This document shows, piece by piece, positions 26,305 to 35,718 of a DNA stretch of 64,000 bases. Positions within the stretch are counted from its first letter, which is position 1, and each line of letters starts with the position of its first letter. The notes beneath the pieces were generated by a model, which saw only the letters and a program-made list of their open reading frames with translations, had not been told where the DNA came from and did not search any database. A program made the position numbers and the translations under genes. The DNA comes from Prolixibacteraceae bacterium JC049 (lineage in GTDB: Bacteria; Bacteroidota; Bacteroidia; Bacteroidales; Prolixibacteraceae). The stretch covers positions 62,001-126,000 of the forward strand of contig SACZ01000005.1 in assembly GCA_023369685.1 (NCBI GenBank), read 5' to 3'.

Positions 26305-28071
26305 TTACTTATTTTTTGTGTAGCTATTCAAACAGTCGTAAATTGCCTGATGTAATTGAGGACGCAAATTCAGATCATAAAGCTTAGAGTTATTACGTGT
26401 AGGGTAAACTCTGTTGGACATGAAAATGAAAAGTAACTCTTCATCCGGATCGGCCCAGGCAAAAGTTCCGGTAAAGCCACTATGTCCAAAACTATTCTTA
26501 CTGGTCGATACTGCCGGATAAGCATCTATCAATTCATTTTCATTATTATCAATATATGGTTTATCGAACCCTAAACCTCGTCTATTTTCATTCTCGGGAT
26601 ATTGAATCTGCGTGAATTTTTTCATTGTTTTCTTCTTCAAATACTCTTTCCCGCCATAATGCCCCATTTGCATGTACATCTGCATCATTTTAGCCAAATC
26701 GTTTGTGGAACCAAATAAACCCGCATTACCAGAAATTCCTCCCATAATAGCCGCTCCTTCGTCGTGTACCCAACCATGTATTTGCTGCTTTCTAAAAACA
26801 GAATCGTATTCGGTAGGAACAATCTGCTCTTTCTTATACCCATGCTTCAATGGGTTAAACACTACAGAATAGGCTCCTAAGGATGCAGTAAAATATTTCT
26901 GCAAAGCCTTTTCGTAATCTTCTTTCATGATTTGTGAAATCAATTCTGGAAAAACAAAAAAGCTCAATCCTGAATATTTATACTTCTTTGACTTTAGCAA
27001 TGGAGCCTCGGCAATATCTTTATAAATCTGCTTGTGGAAACGATGATTCACCCACAATGAATCGGAAAACTGCTCAGCAGCTTTGCGCCACTGCTTATCC
27101 CGCACATAACGGCATTTAAACTTTCCGCTTTTCTTTCGGGTTTCTGTCCAATATGGCAACCACGAAGGTAATCCCGCTTGATGCGCCAAAATCTCACGCA
27201 ATGTAAGTTTACGTTTATTCGATTTTTTAAACAATTTCCAATATTTTGAAAATGGCTGATCCAGATCGATTTTCCTCTCCTCTTCCAACTTCATCAATAA
27301 TGGCAGCGGTCCCGTTATTTTCGTCACCGAGGCCCAATCGTATAACATCTCCTTTTTTACCGGAGTGGTCTTATCGTAGGTTGTAAAGCCATATGTTTTA
27401 TGAAAAATGACATCTCCCTCTTTGGCTACTAAAATCTGACAACCAGGAAAAGCAGCAGAATCCAGTCCTAGATTTACCAATGAATCCAATCGATGCGACA
27501 ACATTTGATGATCAATTCCATGCGCTTCAGGCAACGTGTATCCTAATCGATCTAAAGTTTTGATTTTAGCATTCCCATTGGTCACTTTACGAGCCCCAAA
27601 AATCATCTGAGGAATTAACTGCAGCTCTTTTTCGCCTAACTCTTCTGCCGCAAAAACAGCATCAACCGATTCTGGAATATCATCAACCAAATCGAATGAG
27701 GTTAACACAATCCATTTTTGTGTTTTATTCAGGTTCTTCAATTCATCCAATTCCGATTTATTTTCCACCTTGATCACACTAAGGTTAGAACTAGTGTTAT
27801 TACTGTTTAACTTTTCAGTTTTAGTATATAATCGAAGTGTTTCGAGTAATAAATCGGATTCACTTGAGGTAAAATAGCCCAATTTTAAAGTATCTAACGT
27901 TACCAGTGGAAGCAAATTATCTCTATTCCTTACCAACTCAATTTTGTCAGCACTCTTTTTCAGTTGCTCTAAAGGTGATAATTTATCCTCGCAACCCGAA
28001 CGACTATAAAAAGAAGAAATAGTAACGATCCCCAAAATCATTACTATGATTAGACTTAAATTTTTGAACAT
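26305..28071 (-). CDS. secreted beta-lactamase-fold serine hydrolase with GH3 C-domain remnant (AmiE-like)
   Basis: A 588-residue exported protein. After a signal sequence (about 1-24) comes a region of about 150 residues starting ELVRNRDNLLPL. It resembles the C-terminal domain of GH3 beta-N-acetylglucosaminidases (usual wording: LVKNEDNLLPL), but the GH3 catalytic barrel is missing. Residues about 190-580 are a class C beta-lactamase fold with SVTK (S248, K251), YSG (Y366) and HSG (530-532). NamZ is divergent next to it, so the likely role is N-acetylmuramyl-L-alanine amidase of AmiE type, or another cell-wall peptide hydrolase. SRSGC might be a weak lipobox. Esterase activity cannot be excluded. 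Confidence 0.82.
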   Translation of the reverse strand: MFKNLSLIIVMILGIVTISSFYSRSGCEDKLSPLEQLKKSADKIELVRNRDNLLPLVTLDTLKLGYFTSSESDLLLETLRLYTKTEKLNSNNTSSNLSVIKVENKSELDELKNLNKTQKWIVLTSFDLVDDIPESVDAVFAAEELGEKELQLIPQMIFGARKVTNGNAKIKTLDRLGYTLPEAHGIDHQMLSHRLDSLVNLGLDSAAFPGCQILVAKEGDVIFHKTYGFTTYDKTTPVKKEMLYDWASVTKITGPLPLLMKLEEERKIDLDQPFSKYWKLFKKSNKRKLTLREILAHQAGLPSWLPYWTETRKKSGKFKCRYVRDKQWRKAAEQFSDSLWVNHRFHKQIYKDIAEAPLLKSKKYKYSGLSFFVFPELISQIMKEDYEKALQKYFTASLGAYSVVFNPLKHGYKKEQIVPTEYDSVFRKQQIHGWVHDEGAAIMGGISGNAGLFGSTNDLAKMMQMYMQMGHYGGKEYLKKKTMKKFTQIQYPENENRRGLGFDKPYIDNNENELIDAYPAVSTSKNSFGHSGFTGTFAWADPDEELLFIFMSNRVYPTRNNSKLYDLNLRPQLHQAIYDCLNSYTKNK

Positions 28072-28229
28072 GTTTTTTGCGGCTTGGTTTGTATTTTTTG
28101 TACAAGAAAAAACTCAGCGCCATCTCTCATACGATTGTTAAAATTACAAAATCGTTGGAAACGTATGTCATCTTCTATAAAATAAATACATTTGAGTAAA
28201 TCAAAATCGAAAACCATGAAACGAACAAG

Positions 28230-28273
28230 AACTTTAATCATTCTAAACTTCACAAACTAGAATGATTAAAGTT
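28230..28273. promoter_or_regulatory. 16-bp perfect inverted repeat in the divergent AmiE-like/namZ region
   Basis: AACTTTAATCATTCTA (28230-28245) and TAGAATGATTAAAGTT (28258-28273) are perfect complements around a 12-base loop. It lies 63 bases upstream of the namZ start. There is no T-run after it, so it is more likely a regulator site or leader stem than a terminator. Confidence 0.6.
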
Positions 28274-28336
28274 TATGTGAGTTCCTGAATGTATTCAATT
28301 TTTTTGAACATTCAGAAATCAAAAAAATTTAAACAG

Positions 28337-29497
28337 ATGAAAAGAGTCCTTCTCATATTATCCGTGCTACTTTTCCCAACAATTCTCTTGGCTCAAACCA
28401 TTAAAGTAGGAGCCGAAAAATGGGAAAACTACCAGCCTCTTATTCAAGGAAAAAAAATTGGTTTAATTGTAAACCAGACATCTACAATTGGAAAACAACA
28501 CATCGTTGATTTTCTATTATCGAAGCAGGTAGAAATCACAAAGATATTTGCTCCGGAACACGGATTTCGAGGGGATCATGGTGCAGGAGAAAAAGTGAGT
28601 AGCTCGAAAGATCCATCCACTGGAATCCCAATTGTTTCTATTTATGGAAAAAATAAAAAGCCACAGAAAAGTCAACTTCAAGATATAGAGGTTATGATTT
28701 TCGATATCCAGGATGTTGGATGTCGTTTCTATACTTACATCAGTACGATGCATTTGGCCATGGAGGCTTGTGCCGAAAACAATATTCCATTTATTGTTCT
28801 TGACCGACCAAATCCTAATGGTGATTACATTGCCGGTCCTGTATTGAAAATGCAAAACAAATCGTTTGTTGGTATGCACCCAATTCCGGTAGTTCATGGT
28901 TGTACAGTTGGCGAATTGGCTCAAATGATCAATGGAGAGAAATGGCTAAAGGATGGAGTTCAATGCGACTTAACGATTATTGAAGTTGATAACTACACTC
29001 ACGCAATGCCATATTCACTACCAATTGCTCCATCGCCGAACTTACCCAACGACAAATCCATTCGACTATATCCATCGTTGTGCTTTTTCGAAGCTACATC
29101 GGTAAGTGTTGGTAGAGGAACCGATTTCCCATTCCAGATAGCCGGCTTCCCATCCGACACTATGGGAACGTTTAGTTTTACTCCTAGAAGCATCCCTAAC
29201 GCTGCACCAAACCCGCTACACAAAGGCAAGAAGTGTTACGGTATCGACTATCGGACTTTAGATAGCATTCCCCACTTTAGCATGCAATTTTTCGTCGACT
29301 TCTACAATAAATTTGCAGAAAAGAGCCAATTCTTAACTCGCCCTAAATGGCTGATTAAACTTTATGGCACACAAGAAATATTGCCATTAGTCTACGGTCA
29401 GGCTAATGCTGAAGCCATTGAAAAAACATGGCAAAACGACCTGCAGACTTACGCCAATATGAGAAAGAAATACCTGTTATATCCTGACTTCGAATAA
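28337..29497 (+). CDS. namZ: exo-beta-N-acetylmuramidase NamZ (GH171, formerly DUF1343)
   Basis: A 386-residue secreted protein. The ATG at 28337 gives a clean signal peptide (MKRVLLILSVLLFPTILLAQ); the frame also runs to 28289 but without signal-like sequence. Family motifs are GLIVNQTS, FAPEHGFRGDHGAGE, DRPNPNGDYIAGPVL, PIAPSPNLPNDKSIRLYPSLC and SVGRGTDFPFQ. GH171 enzymes remove terminal MurNAc from peptidoglycan fragments. The Glu-His of the APEHG segment is the probable catalytic region. Its neighbours, an AmiE-like hydrolase and a sodium symporter, point to cell-wall sugar recovery. Confidence 0.9.
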   Translation: MKRVLLILSVLLFPTILLAQTIKVGAEKWENYQPLIQGKKIGLIVNQTSTIGKQHIVDFLLSKQVEITKIFAPEHGFRGDHGAGEKVSSSKDPSTGIPIVSIYGKNKKPQKSQLQDIEVMIFDIQDVGCRFYTYISTMHLAMEACAENNIPFIVLDRPNPNGDYIAGPVLKMQNKSFVGMHPIPVVHGCTVGELAQMINGEKWLKDGVQCDLTIIEVDNYTHAMPYSLPIAPSPNLPNDKSIRLYPSLCFFEATSVSVGRGTDFPFQIAGFPSDTMGTFSFTPRSIPNAAPNPLHKGKKCYGIDYRTLDSIPHFSMQFFVDFYNKFAEKSQFLTRPKWLIKLYGTQEILPLVYGQANAEAIEKTWQNDLQTYANMRKKYLLYPDFE

Positions 29498-29506
29498 ACC
29501 AAACCA

Positions 29507-30943
29507 ATGAGTACAACGACTATTTTTCTAGTGATTACCGGCTACTTTGCACTTTTAATGCTGGTAGCAAAATTGACATCAGGCAAAGGCGATTCCAATA
29601 CTTTTTTTCAAGCCAACAAGCAATCGCCATGGTTTTTAGTCGCATTCGGAATGATTGGAGCGACACTTTCAGGAGTTACATTTATTTCGGTTCCCGGAGA
29701 AGTTGGCAATTCAGGTTTTCGATATTTACAATTTGTATTAGGAAATTTAGTCGGTTACTGGGTAATTGCATTCGGGCTTTTACCCCTTTACTATAAGCTA
29801 AAACTGGTTTCTATTTATTCGTTTTTGGGAGATCGATTTGGTCCCAAAGCACACGTTACAGGATCTTATTTCTTCATTCTCTCAAAAATTGTAGGAGCAG
29901 CATTTCGTCTATATCTGGTAGCAGGTGTTTTACAAATCGCATTCTTCGACCGTTTGAATATTCCATTTTTCGTCACAGTATTTATCTCCATCGTTTTAAT
30001 ATGGCTATACACCAATAATGGAGGTATAAAAACAATTGTCTGGACCGATGCACTACAGACCTTTTTCATCTTACTTACTGTGGGAATTACCATTTATATT
30101 ATTTCGCAGAAGTTACAATGGACTCCGTCAACCATTTTCGACAAGATAAATGCAGATACTAAAAGTATTATTTTCGACTGGAACTGGAATTCGAAACATT
30201 TTTTCTGGAAACAATTTGTTGCAGGAATTTTCATGACCATTGCCATGAACGGATTCGATCAGGATATTATGCAGAAAAATTTAACCTGCAAATCACCATC
30301 GGAAGCCAGAAAAAATATGCTTTGGTTTAGTCTTGTTTTTGTTATTGCTGTGGTATTTTTCCTTTCTCTGGGAGTAATGCTTTACCAATATGCCAATAAC
30401 ATTCAACTAACAATTCCCACAAAAACCGATGACTTGTATCCATTGTTAGCTATCAATCACCTGGGAGTATTTGCCGGTATAATTTTCTTAATAGGAATTA
30501 CTGCGGCAGCTTATTCCAGTGCCGATTCAGCCTTAACATCGCTTACCACATCGTATTGTGTGGATGTAGCTCACATCGAAAACATTCAACCTGAAAAACA
30601 AAAGCAGTTTAGAAAAAGAGTTCACATTATCTTCTCTCTTATTCTGTTTTTTACCATCATTATATTTCGAAGTTTGAATAACGATAGCATTGTTATTGCT
30701 CTGTTTAAATTCGCAGGATACACCTATGGTCCACTGCTTGGTATTTTTGCCATTGGGCTACTGACTAAAGCCAAGGTAAAAGATCAATGCATTCCATGGA
30801 TCTGTGTTGCATCACCACTCCTAACTTACCTGTTGGTTTTCTTGGTTGAAAAGTTTGGCAGTGGTTACCAATTCGGATTTGAGTTGCTTCTGATAAACGG
30901 TGCAATCACCTCAATTGGACTATTACTCTGCTCGAAACGATAA
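29507..30943 (+). CDS. sodium:solute symporter (SSS family)
   Basis: A 478-residue inner-membrane transporter with about 13 hydrophobic helices. Family marks include FGMIGATLSGVTFISVPGEVG, LYLVAGVLQIAFF, GGIKTIVWTDALQT and AYSSADSALTSLTTSYCVD, which holds sodium-site serines. It starts 9 bases after namZ, so the two are very probably co-transcribed and the substrate may be MurNAc or a related cell-wall sugar. Generic SSS members also carry other sugars and acids, so the substrate is inferred from the neighbour only. Confidence 0.9.
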   Translation: MSTTTIFLVITGYFALLMLVAKLTSGKGDSNTFFQANKQSPWFLVAFGMIGATLSGVTFISVPGEVGNSGFRYLQFVLGNLVGYWVIAFGLLPLYYKLKLVSIYSFLGDRFGPKAHVTGSYFFILSKIVGAAFRLYLVAGVLQIAFFDRLNIPFFVTVFISIVLIWLYTNNGGIKTIVWTDALQTFFILLTVGITIYIISQKLQWTPSTIFDKINADTKSIIFDWNWNSKHFFWKQFVAGIFMTIAMNGFDQDIMQKNLTCKSPSEARKNMLWFSLVFVIAVVFFLSLGVMLYQYANNIQLTIPTKTDDLYPLLAINHLGVFAGIIFLIGITAAAYSSADSALTSLTTSYCVDVAHIENIQPEKQKQFRKRVHIIFSLILFFTIIIFRSLNNDSIVIALFKFAGYTYGPLLGIFAIGLLTKAKVKDQCIPWICVASPLLTYLLVFLVEKFGSGYQFGFELLLINGAITSIGLLLCSKR

Positions 30944-31048
30944 TTCTGTGATGGTTTCGTATATTTGCCCCGTGCGAAATTATCATCGCATATACTAACA
31001 GGTATTTATTGTCGTTCTTTGGAAGAAGCTCGACAAAACAATTTACAG

Positions 31049-32488
31049 ATGAGACTTAATACTTTTTTCAATATACTTTTTATAATTGGCGGCTTAATTG
31101 CCCTAACCACTTCGTGCGATATTTCTGATAATGGAACAACCGACAGAGGCCAACTGGCTTTTTCGACTGACACGCTTAGCTTCGATACGATTTTAACCAC
31201 AATTGGATCTACCACAAAGCAATTGAAAGTATATAACAATGGAAAGAAGAACCTAATTGTCTCAAATATCCGACTTGGGAAAAAGGATTCGCCATACCGT
31301 TTGAATATCGATGGTGTGGCCGCCAATCAATTGGCAATGGTTGAAATTCCGGCCAAAGATAGCTTGTACATTTTTGTGGAAATCACTCCTGACGAATCGA
31401 AGCAGAATCTTCCTTTGGAAATAAAGGATTCCATTATTTTCGAGACCAATCAGAATGAGCAAAATGTAAAACTATTAAGCTGGGGACAGGATTTTAATGC
31501 GGTTAATTCAGGCAATATTTCAGAAACACACTGGGACTCGAAAAAACCTTATCTGATAAAAAAGCCCGTTACTGTTCCTGCCAACCAAACATTAACAATC
31601 GATGCCGGAGCTAAGATCTATTTTCACAAAGATGCTGCTTTTCTGGTTAGAGGAAATGTTATTGCTAACGGTACGCTTGACGAGCCAATCATCTTCAGAA
31701 GCGATCGCTTAGAAAGCACATACAAAAATCTTCCTGATCAGTGGACTGGTATTATTTTCATCTCTGGAAGTCAGAATAATAAAATGAACCATGTGCGAGT
31801 AACCAATGCTAATATTGGTGTTCAGGTGGGAACCATTGAACACGATGGTTATTCTACCCTAGACATTCGCAATTCCATTATTGCACACCATGGCTATATT
31901 GGTTTAATTTCTATTAAATCGAATATTACTTCGTATAATAACCTAATTGCTGACTGTGGTTATTATGCCGCATCATTATTAGCAGGAGGAAGTCACGATT
32001 TTAAACATACTACAATAGCCAATTACTGGTCATGGTCGGGACATGTTCGCACATCTTCATCACCAGCACTTCAGCTTTCCAACGTTTTGGTTTATAAAAA
32101 AGATGGTAAAGATGTAGCATTGATCAATGCTTTAAATAATGCTCAATTTGGCAACTGTATTATTAGTGGGAACTTACTTAATGAGGTGGAGCTAGGAAAC
32201 AATAATGCAGCTGCATTCAATTATGAATTTAAGAACTGCTTTTTGCAAGTCAACAATGAGTTTGACACCAGTGATAACAATCACTACAAAAACATTATAC
32301 GAGAAGGCAGACCTAAATACAAAAACATAAGCAAATTCAACTTCCAACTCGACACACTTTCTACCATGAAAGACGCTGGAGATATTGAAATTGGGAAAAT
32401 GCTTCCTATCGATATTTTGGGTAACTCCAGAACGAGCGATAAAGGACCAGATTTAGGAGCTTACGAGCGTATTGAGCCAAAAGAGTAA
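31049..32488 (+). CDS. lipoprotein with N-terminal beta-sandwich and right-handed beta-helix
   Basis: The frame is open from a TTG at 30965, but the ATG at 31049 begins a lipoprotein signal (MRLNTFFNILFIIGGLIALTTSC), giving 479 residues. Residues about 30-150 look like a beta-sandwich repeat (LKVYNNGKKNLIVSNIRLGK). After that come short beta-strand repeats with polar turns (AGAKIYFHKDAAFLVRGNVIANG; FRSDRL), typical of a parallel beta-helix. The terminal phrase SDKGPDLGAYE is common in choice-of-anchor Q proteins. It could bind or cleave polysaccharide, but no catalytic residues are evident. Lipid-anchored surface or periplasmic location; function unknown. Confidence 0.82.
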   Translation: MRLNTFFNILFIIGGLIALTTSCDISDNGTTDRGQLAFSTDTLSFDTILTTIGSTTKQLKVYNNGKKNLIVSNIRLGKKDSPYRLNIDGVAANQLAMVEIPAKDSLYIFVEITPDESKQNLPLEIKDSIIFETNQNEQNVKLLSWGQDFNAVNSGNISETHWDSKKPYLIKKPVTVPANQTLTIDAGAKIYFHKDAAFLVRGNVIANGTLDEPIIFRSDRLESTYKNLPDQWTGIIFISGSQNNKMNHVRVTNANIGVQVGTIEHDGYSTLDIRNSIIAHHGYIGLISIKSNITSYNNLIADCGYYAASLLAGGSHDFKHTTIANYWSWSGHVRTSSSPALQLSNVLVYKKDGKDVALINALNNAQFGNCIISGNLLNEVELGNNNAAAFNYEFKNCFLQVNNEFDTSDNNHYKNIIREGRPKYKNISKFNFQLDTLSTMKDAGDIEIGKMLPIDILGNSRTSDKGPDLGAYERIEPKE

Positions 32489-32537
32489 CAACAACATACC
32501 AATACCACTTTTATCTTTTTTTTCGTAGTTTATTACT

Positions 32538-33509
32538 ATGAGAAAGCTAAAAGCTTACATATTGGTTATCCTGCTATTCTACTGTTGTTCTGCAGGAACT
32601 GCCCAGAATAATACTACAACAGTTGTTTTTTATAATGTCGAAAACTTCTTCGACACTGAAGATGATCCCCACACATTGGACAATGAATTCCTTTCTGACG
32701 GCATTCGTAAATGGAATAATTACCGGTTTAAAACAAAGCGAAATCATATTTTCAAGACACTATTAGCCATTGGTAATGGTACCCCTCCTGACATCATCGG
32801 GCTTTGTGAAATTGAAAACAGATATTGCCTGGAGCAGTTGATCCGATACACTCCTCTTCGAAATTTCAACTATCGTATTATTCATAAAGAATCGCCAGAC
32901 AAACGCGGTATCGATGTGGCATTACTATACCGAAAGGATAAATTCACACCTCTTGACTATGCCCATTTTCCTGTTATCACATCCGACAAGCCCAAACGTT
33001 ATTCACGAGACATTCTTTACACCAAAGGAATTATTAACAATACCGACACGATTCACTTTTTTGTGAATCATTGGCCATCGCGCTATCGAGGACTGATGGA
33101 ATCGAAACCTCTCAGAGTTAAAGCTGCGAATATTTTAAAACTTGCTATCGATTCTGTTTCCAGCAAACGAAAACATGTAATAGTTATGGGTGATTTTAAT
33201 GATACACCAACCGAAGAAAGCATGCAACTATTAAGTCAATCTGGATTAATTAACTTAAGCAACAACTGGCAAGGAACACTGAAACATAAAGCCTATTGGA
33301 ACACATTCGATCAATTTCTGATTTCTCCTTCAATACAATCGGTATTTCAAATCCAAGCTAATGTTATTCGGATTCCATTTCTTTTAACTGAAGACAAAAA
33401 ATTTCTGGGACAAAAGCCATTCAGAACATATATCGGATTTAAATACCAAGGAGGTTTTAGCGATCATCTACCCATTAAATTGGTACTAATAAAAAATGGC
33501 ATTCAGTAA
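32538..33509 (+). CDS. exported endonuclease/exonuclease/phosphatase-fold protein
   Basis: A 323-residue protein with signal peptide (about 1-22) and an EEP fold. Motifs in order: VVFYNVENFFDTEDDP (metal site Asn and Glu), IIGLCEIENR (Glu), FVNHWPSRYRG (catalytic His), VIVMGDFNDTP (Asp and Asn), and GGFSDHLPIKLVL (the final Asp-His). All catalytic residues are present. Such exported EEP proteins of Bacteroidota may act on extracellular nucleic acid or on phosphate esters; which one is not decidable here. It starts 49 bases after the beta-helix lipoprotein and may be in the same transcript. Confidence 0.88.
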   Translation: MRKLKAYILVILLFYCCSAGTAQNNTTTVVFYNVENFFDTEDDPHTLDNEFLSDGIRKWNNYRFKTKRNHIFKTLLAIGNGTPPDIIGLCEIENRYCLEQLIRYTPLRNFNYRIIHKESPDKRGIDVALLYRKDKFTPLDYAHFPVITSDKPKRYSRDILYTKGIINNTDTIHFFVNHWPSRYRGLMESKPLRVKAANILKLAIDSVSSKRKHVIVMGDFNDTPTEESMQLLSQSGLINLSNNWQGTLKHKAYWNTFDQFLISPSIQSVFQIQANVIRIPFLLTEDKKFLGQKPFRTYIGFKYQGGFSDHLPIKLVLIKNGIQ

Positions 33510-33621
33510 TTCAATCATAGATTTATTGATTACTGGATATTCAGATGATCAGATAAAAGATACTCCTCACTTTTCTTCCAAACGAGTTGCAAAATCCAGT
33601 TATCTGAAAATCCAAAAATCT

Positions 33622-33670
33622 GTAGCTTGATAAAAATGGTTGAATTCTTTATCAAGCTACTATTTTATTT
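33622..33670. terminator. terminator between the EEP gene and the CCA enzyme gene
   Basis: GTAGCTTGATAAA / TTTATCAAGCTAC, 13 perfect pairs around a 13-base loop. The T-rich tail overlaps the stop codon of the convergent gene, so both genes may use it. Confidence 0.75.
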
Positions 33671-35074
33671 GACAGGCTTTAAACCCAATTCTTCTGCTTT
33701 CTTTAGCATGAATTCATAAGCCTCTTCATAATCGTTTCTGATTATTCCATCCAGGATGGCATCTTTAATGGCCATTTTAATATCTCCCACAACACGACTA
33801 GGAGATAGATCAAACGTTTCCATTATCTCTTCTCCAGACACTGGAGGCTGGAAGTTGCGAATACGATCACGCTCTTCAAGGTCTTTTAACTTTTGACGAA
33901 CCACCTTAAAGTTTTTCATGTAACGCTCCACTTTTTCAGCATTCTTCGATGTAATATCTGCCTCGCAAAGAGTCATCAAATCATCAATGTCATCTCCTGC
34001 ATCAAACAACAAACGACGAACAGCCGAATCAGAAACAATATCTTCTGAAAGCACAATTGGACGCATGTGCAAATCAACCATTTTCTGAACAAACTTCATC
34101 TTTTCATTCAGTGGTAGTTTCATGCGTTTAAAAATGGAAGGTACCATCTTCGCTCCCAAGAAATTGTGCGAATGGAAAGTCCACCCCTGCCCTTTTACAA
34201 AACGTTTAGTGGCTGGTTTGGCAATATCATGCAACAAAGCAGACCAACGCAGCCACAAGTCATCAGTGTTAGGACAAATTCGGTCTAATACTTCTAACGT
34301 ATGAAAGAAGTTGTCTTTATGACCAATATTATTTACCACTTCGCGCCCTTTCAATTTAGATAGTTCAGGGAAGATAAGCGGTAACAAACCTGTTTTATCC
34401 AACAATTTAAATCCGATAGAAGGCTTGCTCGATTGCATAATCTTATTCAGCTCATCGGCAATACGCTCTTTCGATATAATCTTTATTCTATCCTTATTGT
34501 CTTTAATTGCCTGAAGCGTTTCATCCATTATTTTGAACTTCAGCTGCGTTGCAAATCGAATGGCACGCATCATACGCAAAGGATCGTCAGAAAATGTCAC
34601 ATCCGGATCCAATGGGGTACGAATTTGCTTCTCCTGCATGTCATACAATCCATTGAACGGATCAACCAATTCTCCGAATGTCTCTTTGTTCAAACTAATA
34701 GCCAAAGCATTTATGGTAAAATCGCGTCTGTTTTGGTCATCTTCTAATGTACCATCTTCCACAATCGGATTTCTGGAATTTCGTTGATATGACTCTTTTC
34801 GGGCTCCAACAAACTCCACTTCCATATCATCGTATTTCAACATAGCTGTTCCATACGACTTAAATACACTCACCTTAGTTCTTGGTCCGATTTTTTCTGC
34901 CACTTTTTGGGCCAATTCAATTCCACTACCTACTGTCACTACGTCAATATCTTTCGATGGACGACGCAATAATAAGTCGCGTACATATCCACCAATAACG
35001 TAAGTTTCCAGTCCTTCCGAATCTGCCAATCGGGCTATTATCTTAAATATAGGATGTTTTAAATGCTCTCTCAC
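33665..35074 (-). CDS. cca: CCA tRNA nucleotidyltransferase with HD domain
   Basis: A 469-residue enzyme. The nucleotidyltransferase head has [21 protein letters not shown] with the catalytic DxD, and [12 protein letters not shown]. The arm holds [15 protein letters not shown], and an HD domain has [13 protein letters not shown]. It adds or repairs the 3' CCA of tRNAs; this is needed for the tRNA-Val array above, which does not encode CCA. Because some phyla split the C- and A-adding activities, poly(A) polymerase or A-adding only is an alternative. Confidence 0.92.
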   Translation of the reverse strand: MREHLKHPIFKIIARLADSEGLETYVIGGYVRDLLLRRPSKDIDVVTVGSGIELAQKVAEKIGPRTKVSVFKSYGTAMLKYDDMEVEFVGARKESYQRNSRNPIVEDGTLEDDQNRRDFTINALAISLNKETFGELVDPFNGLYDMQEKQIRTPLDPDVTFSDDPLRMMRAIRFATQLKFKIMDETLQAIKDNKDRIKIISKERIADELNKIMQSSKPSIGFKLLDKTGLLPLIFPELSKLKGREVVNNIGHKDNFFHTLEVLDRICPNTDDLWLRWSALLHDIAKPATKRFVKGQGWTFHSHNFLGAKMVPSIFKRMKLPLNEKMKFVQKMVDLHMRPIVLSEDIVSDSAVRRLLFDAGDDIDDLMTLCEADITSKNAEKVERYMKNFKVVRQKLKDLEERDRIRNFQPPVSGEEIMETFDLSPSRVVGDIKMAIKDAILDGIIRNDYEEAYEFMLKKAEELGLKPVK

Positions 35075-35260
35075 TTCTATTCTATTCGTATGCCATCTTT
35101 AAACATTTACCGACAGCTTTTGTTGTTCTTCTACTTTTAAAGAGTGACAAAATTACAATTATTTAGTTGGATAGGACACAAAAAAGATAAAACTACTACT
35201 TGGCACAATGATTGTAACTATCCAGATATGTTTATTTATTAATTTCAAGATACCAATATC

Positions 35261-35623
35261 ATGTTAGAACATCTTACGAAAGAAACATTCAAAGAAAAAA
35301 TATTTGACTTCGAAAACGATAAAGAGTGGAACTACAGAGGTACAGCTCCTTGTTTAATTGATTTTTATGCTGATTGGTGTGGCCCATGTAAAATGGTTGC
35401 TCCTATTCTGGATGAACTACAGCAAGAGTACGGTGACAAGCTTACTATTTATAAAGTAAACACAGAACAGGAGCAAGAACTTTCAGGGATTTTTGGAGTT
35501 CAAAGTATTCCATCATTGCTTTTTATTCCAATGGACGAGAAGCCACAGATGGCACAAGGAGCACTTCCTAAAGAAACTTTTGAGAAAGCATTTGCAGAAG
35601 TGTTAAAAGTAGAAAAACCGTAA
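35261..35623 (+). CDS. trxA: thioredoxin
   Basis: A 120-residue thioredoxin fold with the standard active site DWCGPCKMVAPIL (Cys pair about residues 39 and 42) and cis-Pro loop SIPSLLF. It has no signal peptide, so it should work in the cytoplasm as a general protein disulfide reductase. The N-terminal 20 residues are longer than in a minimal thioredoxin. It is a single gene between two minus-strand units. Confidence 0.92.
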   Translation: MLEHLTKETFKEKIFDFENDKEWNYRGTAPCLIDFYADWCGPCKMVAPILDELQQEYGDKLTIYKVNTEQEQELSGIFGVQSIPSLLFIPMDEKPQMAQGALPKETFEKAFAEVLKVEKP

Positions 35624-35685
35624 TAAATGAAATAGATCTTTAGATATTCAGAATATCTGACAATCAGAGAATTTAGAAATCGAAT

Positions 35686-35718
35686 AAAAAGTCGCTTAAT
35701 ACTTTAAGCGATTTTTTT
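35686..35718. terminator. bidirectional terminator between thioredoxin and murF
   Basis: AAAAAGTCGCTTA pairs with TAAGCGATTTTTT (one G-U), short loop, T-run. The T-run reaches the murF stop codon on the opposite strand. Confidence 0.8.

Noticed and set aside
28056-28253. Minus-strand frame of 65 codons between the AmiE-like gene and namZ
   Set aside because: Low-complexity residues, overlaps the start of the AmiE-like gene, and ends near the inverted repeat; more likely a non-coding divergent region.
33530-33615. Imperfect inverted repeat TGGATATTCAGAT / ATCTGAAAATCCA
   Set aside because: Arms are mismatched, about 60 bases apart, and AT-rich; not enough to call a feature next to the much stronger terminator.
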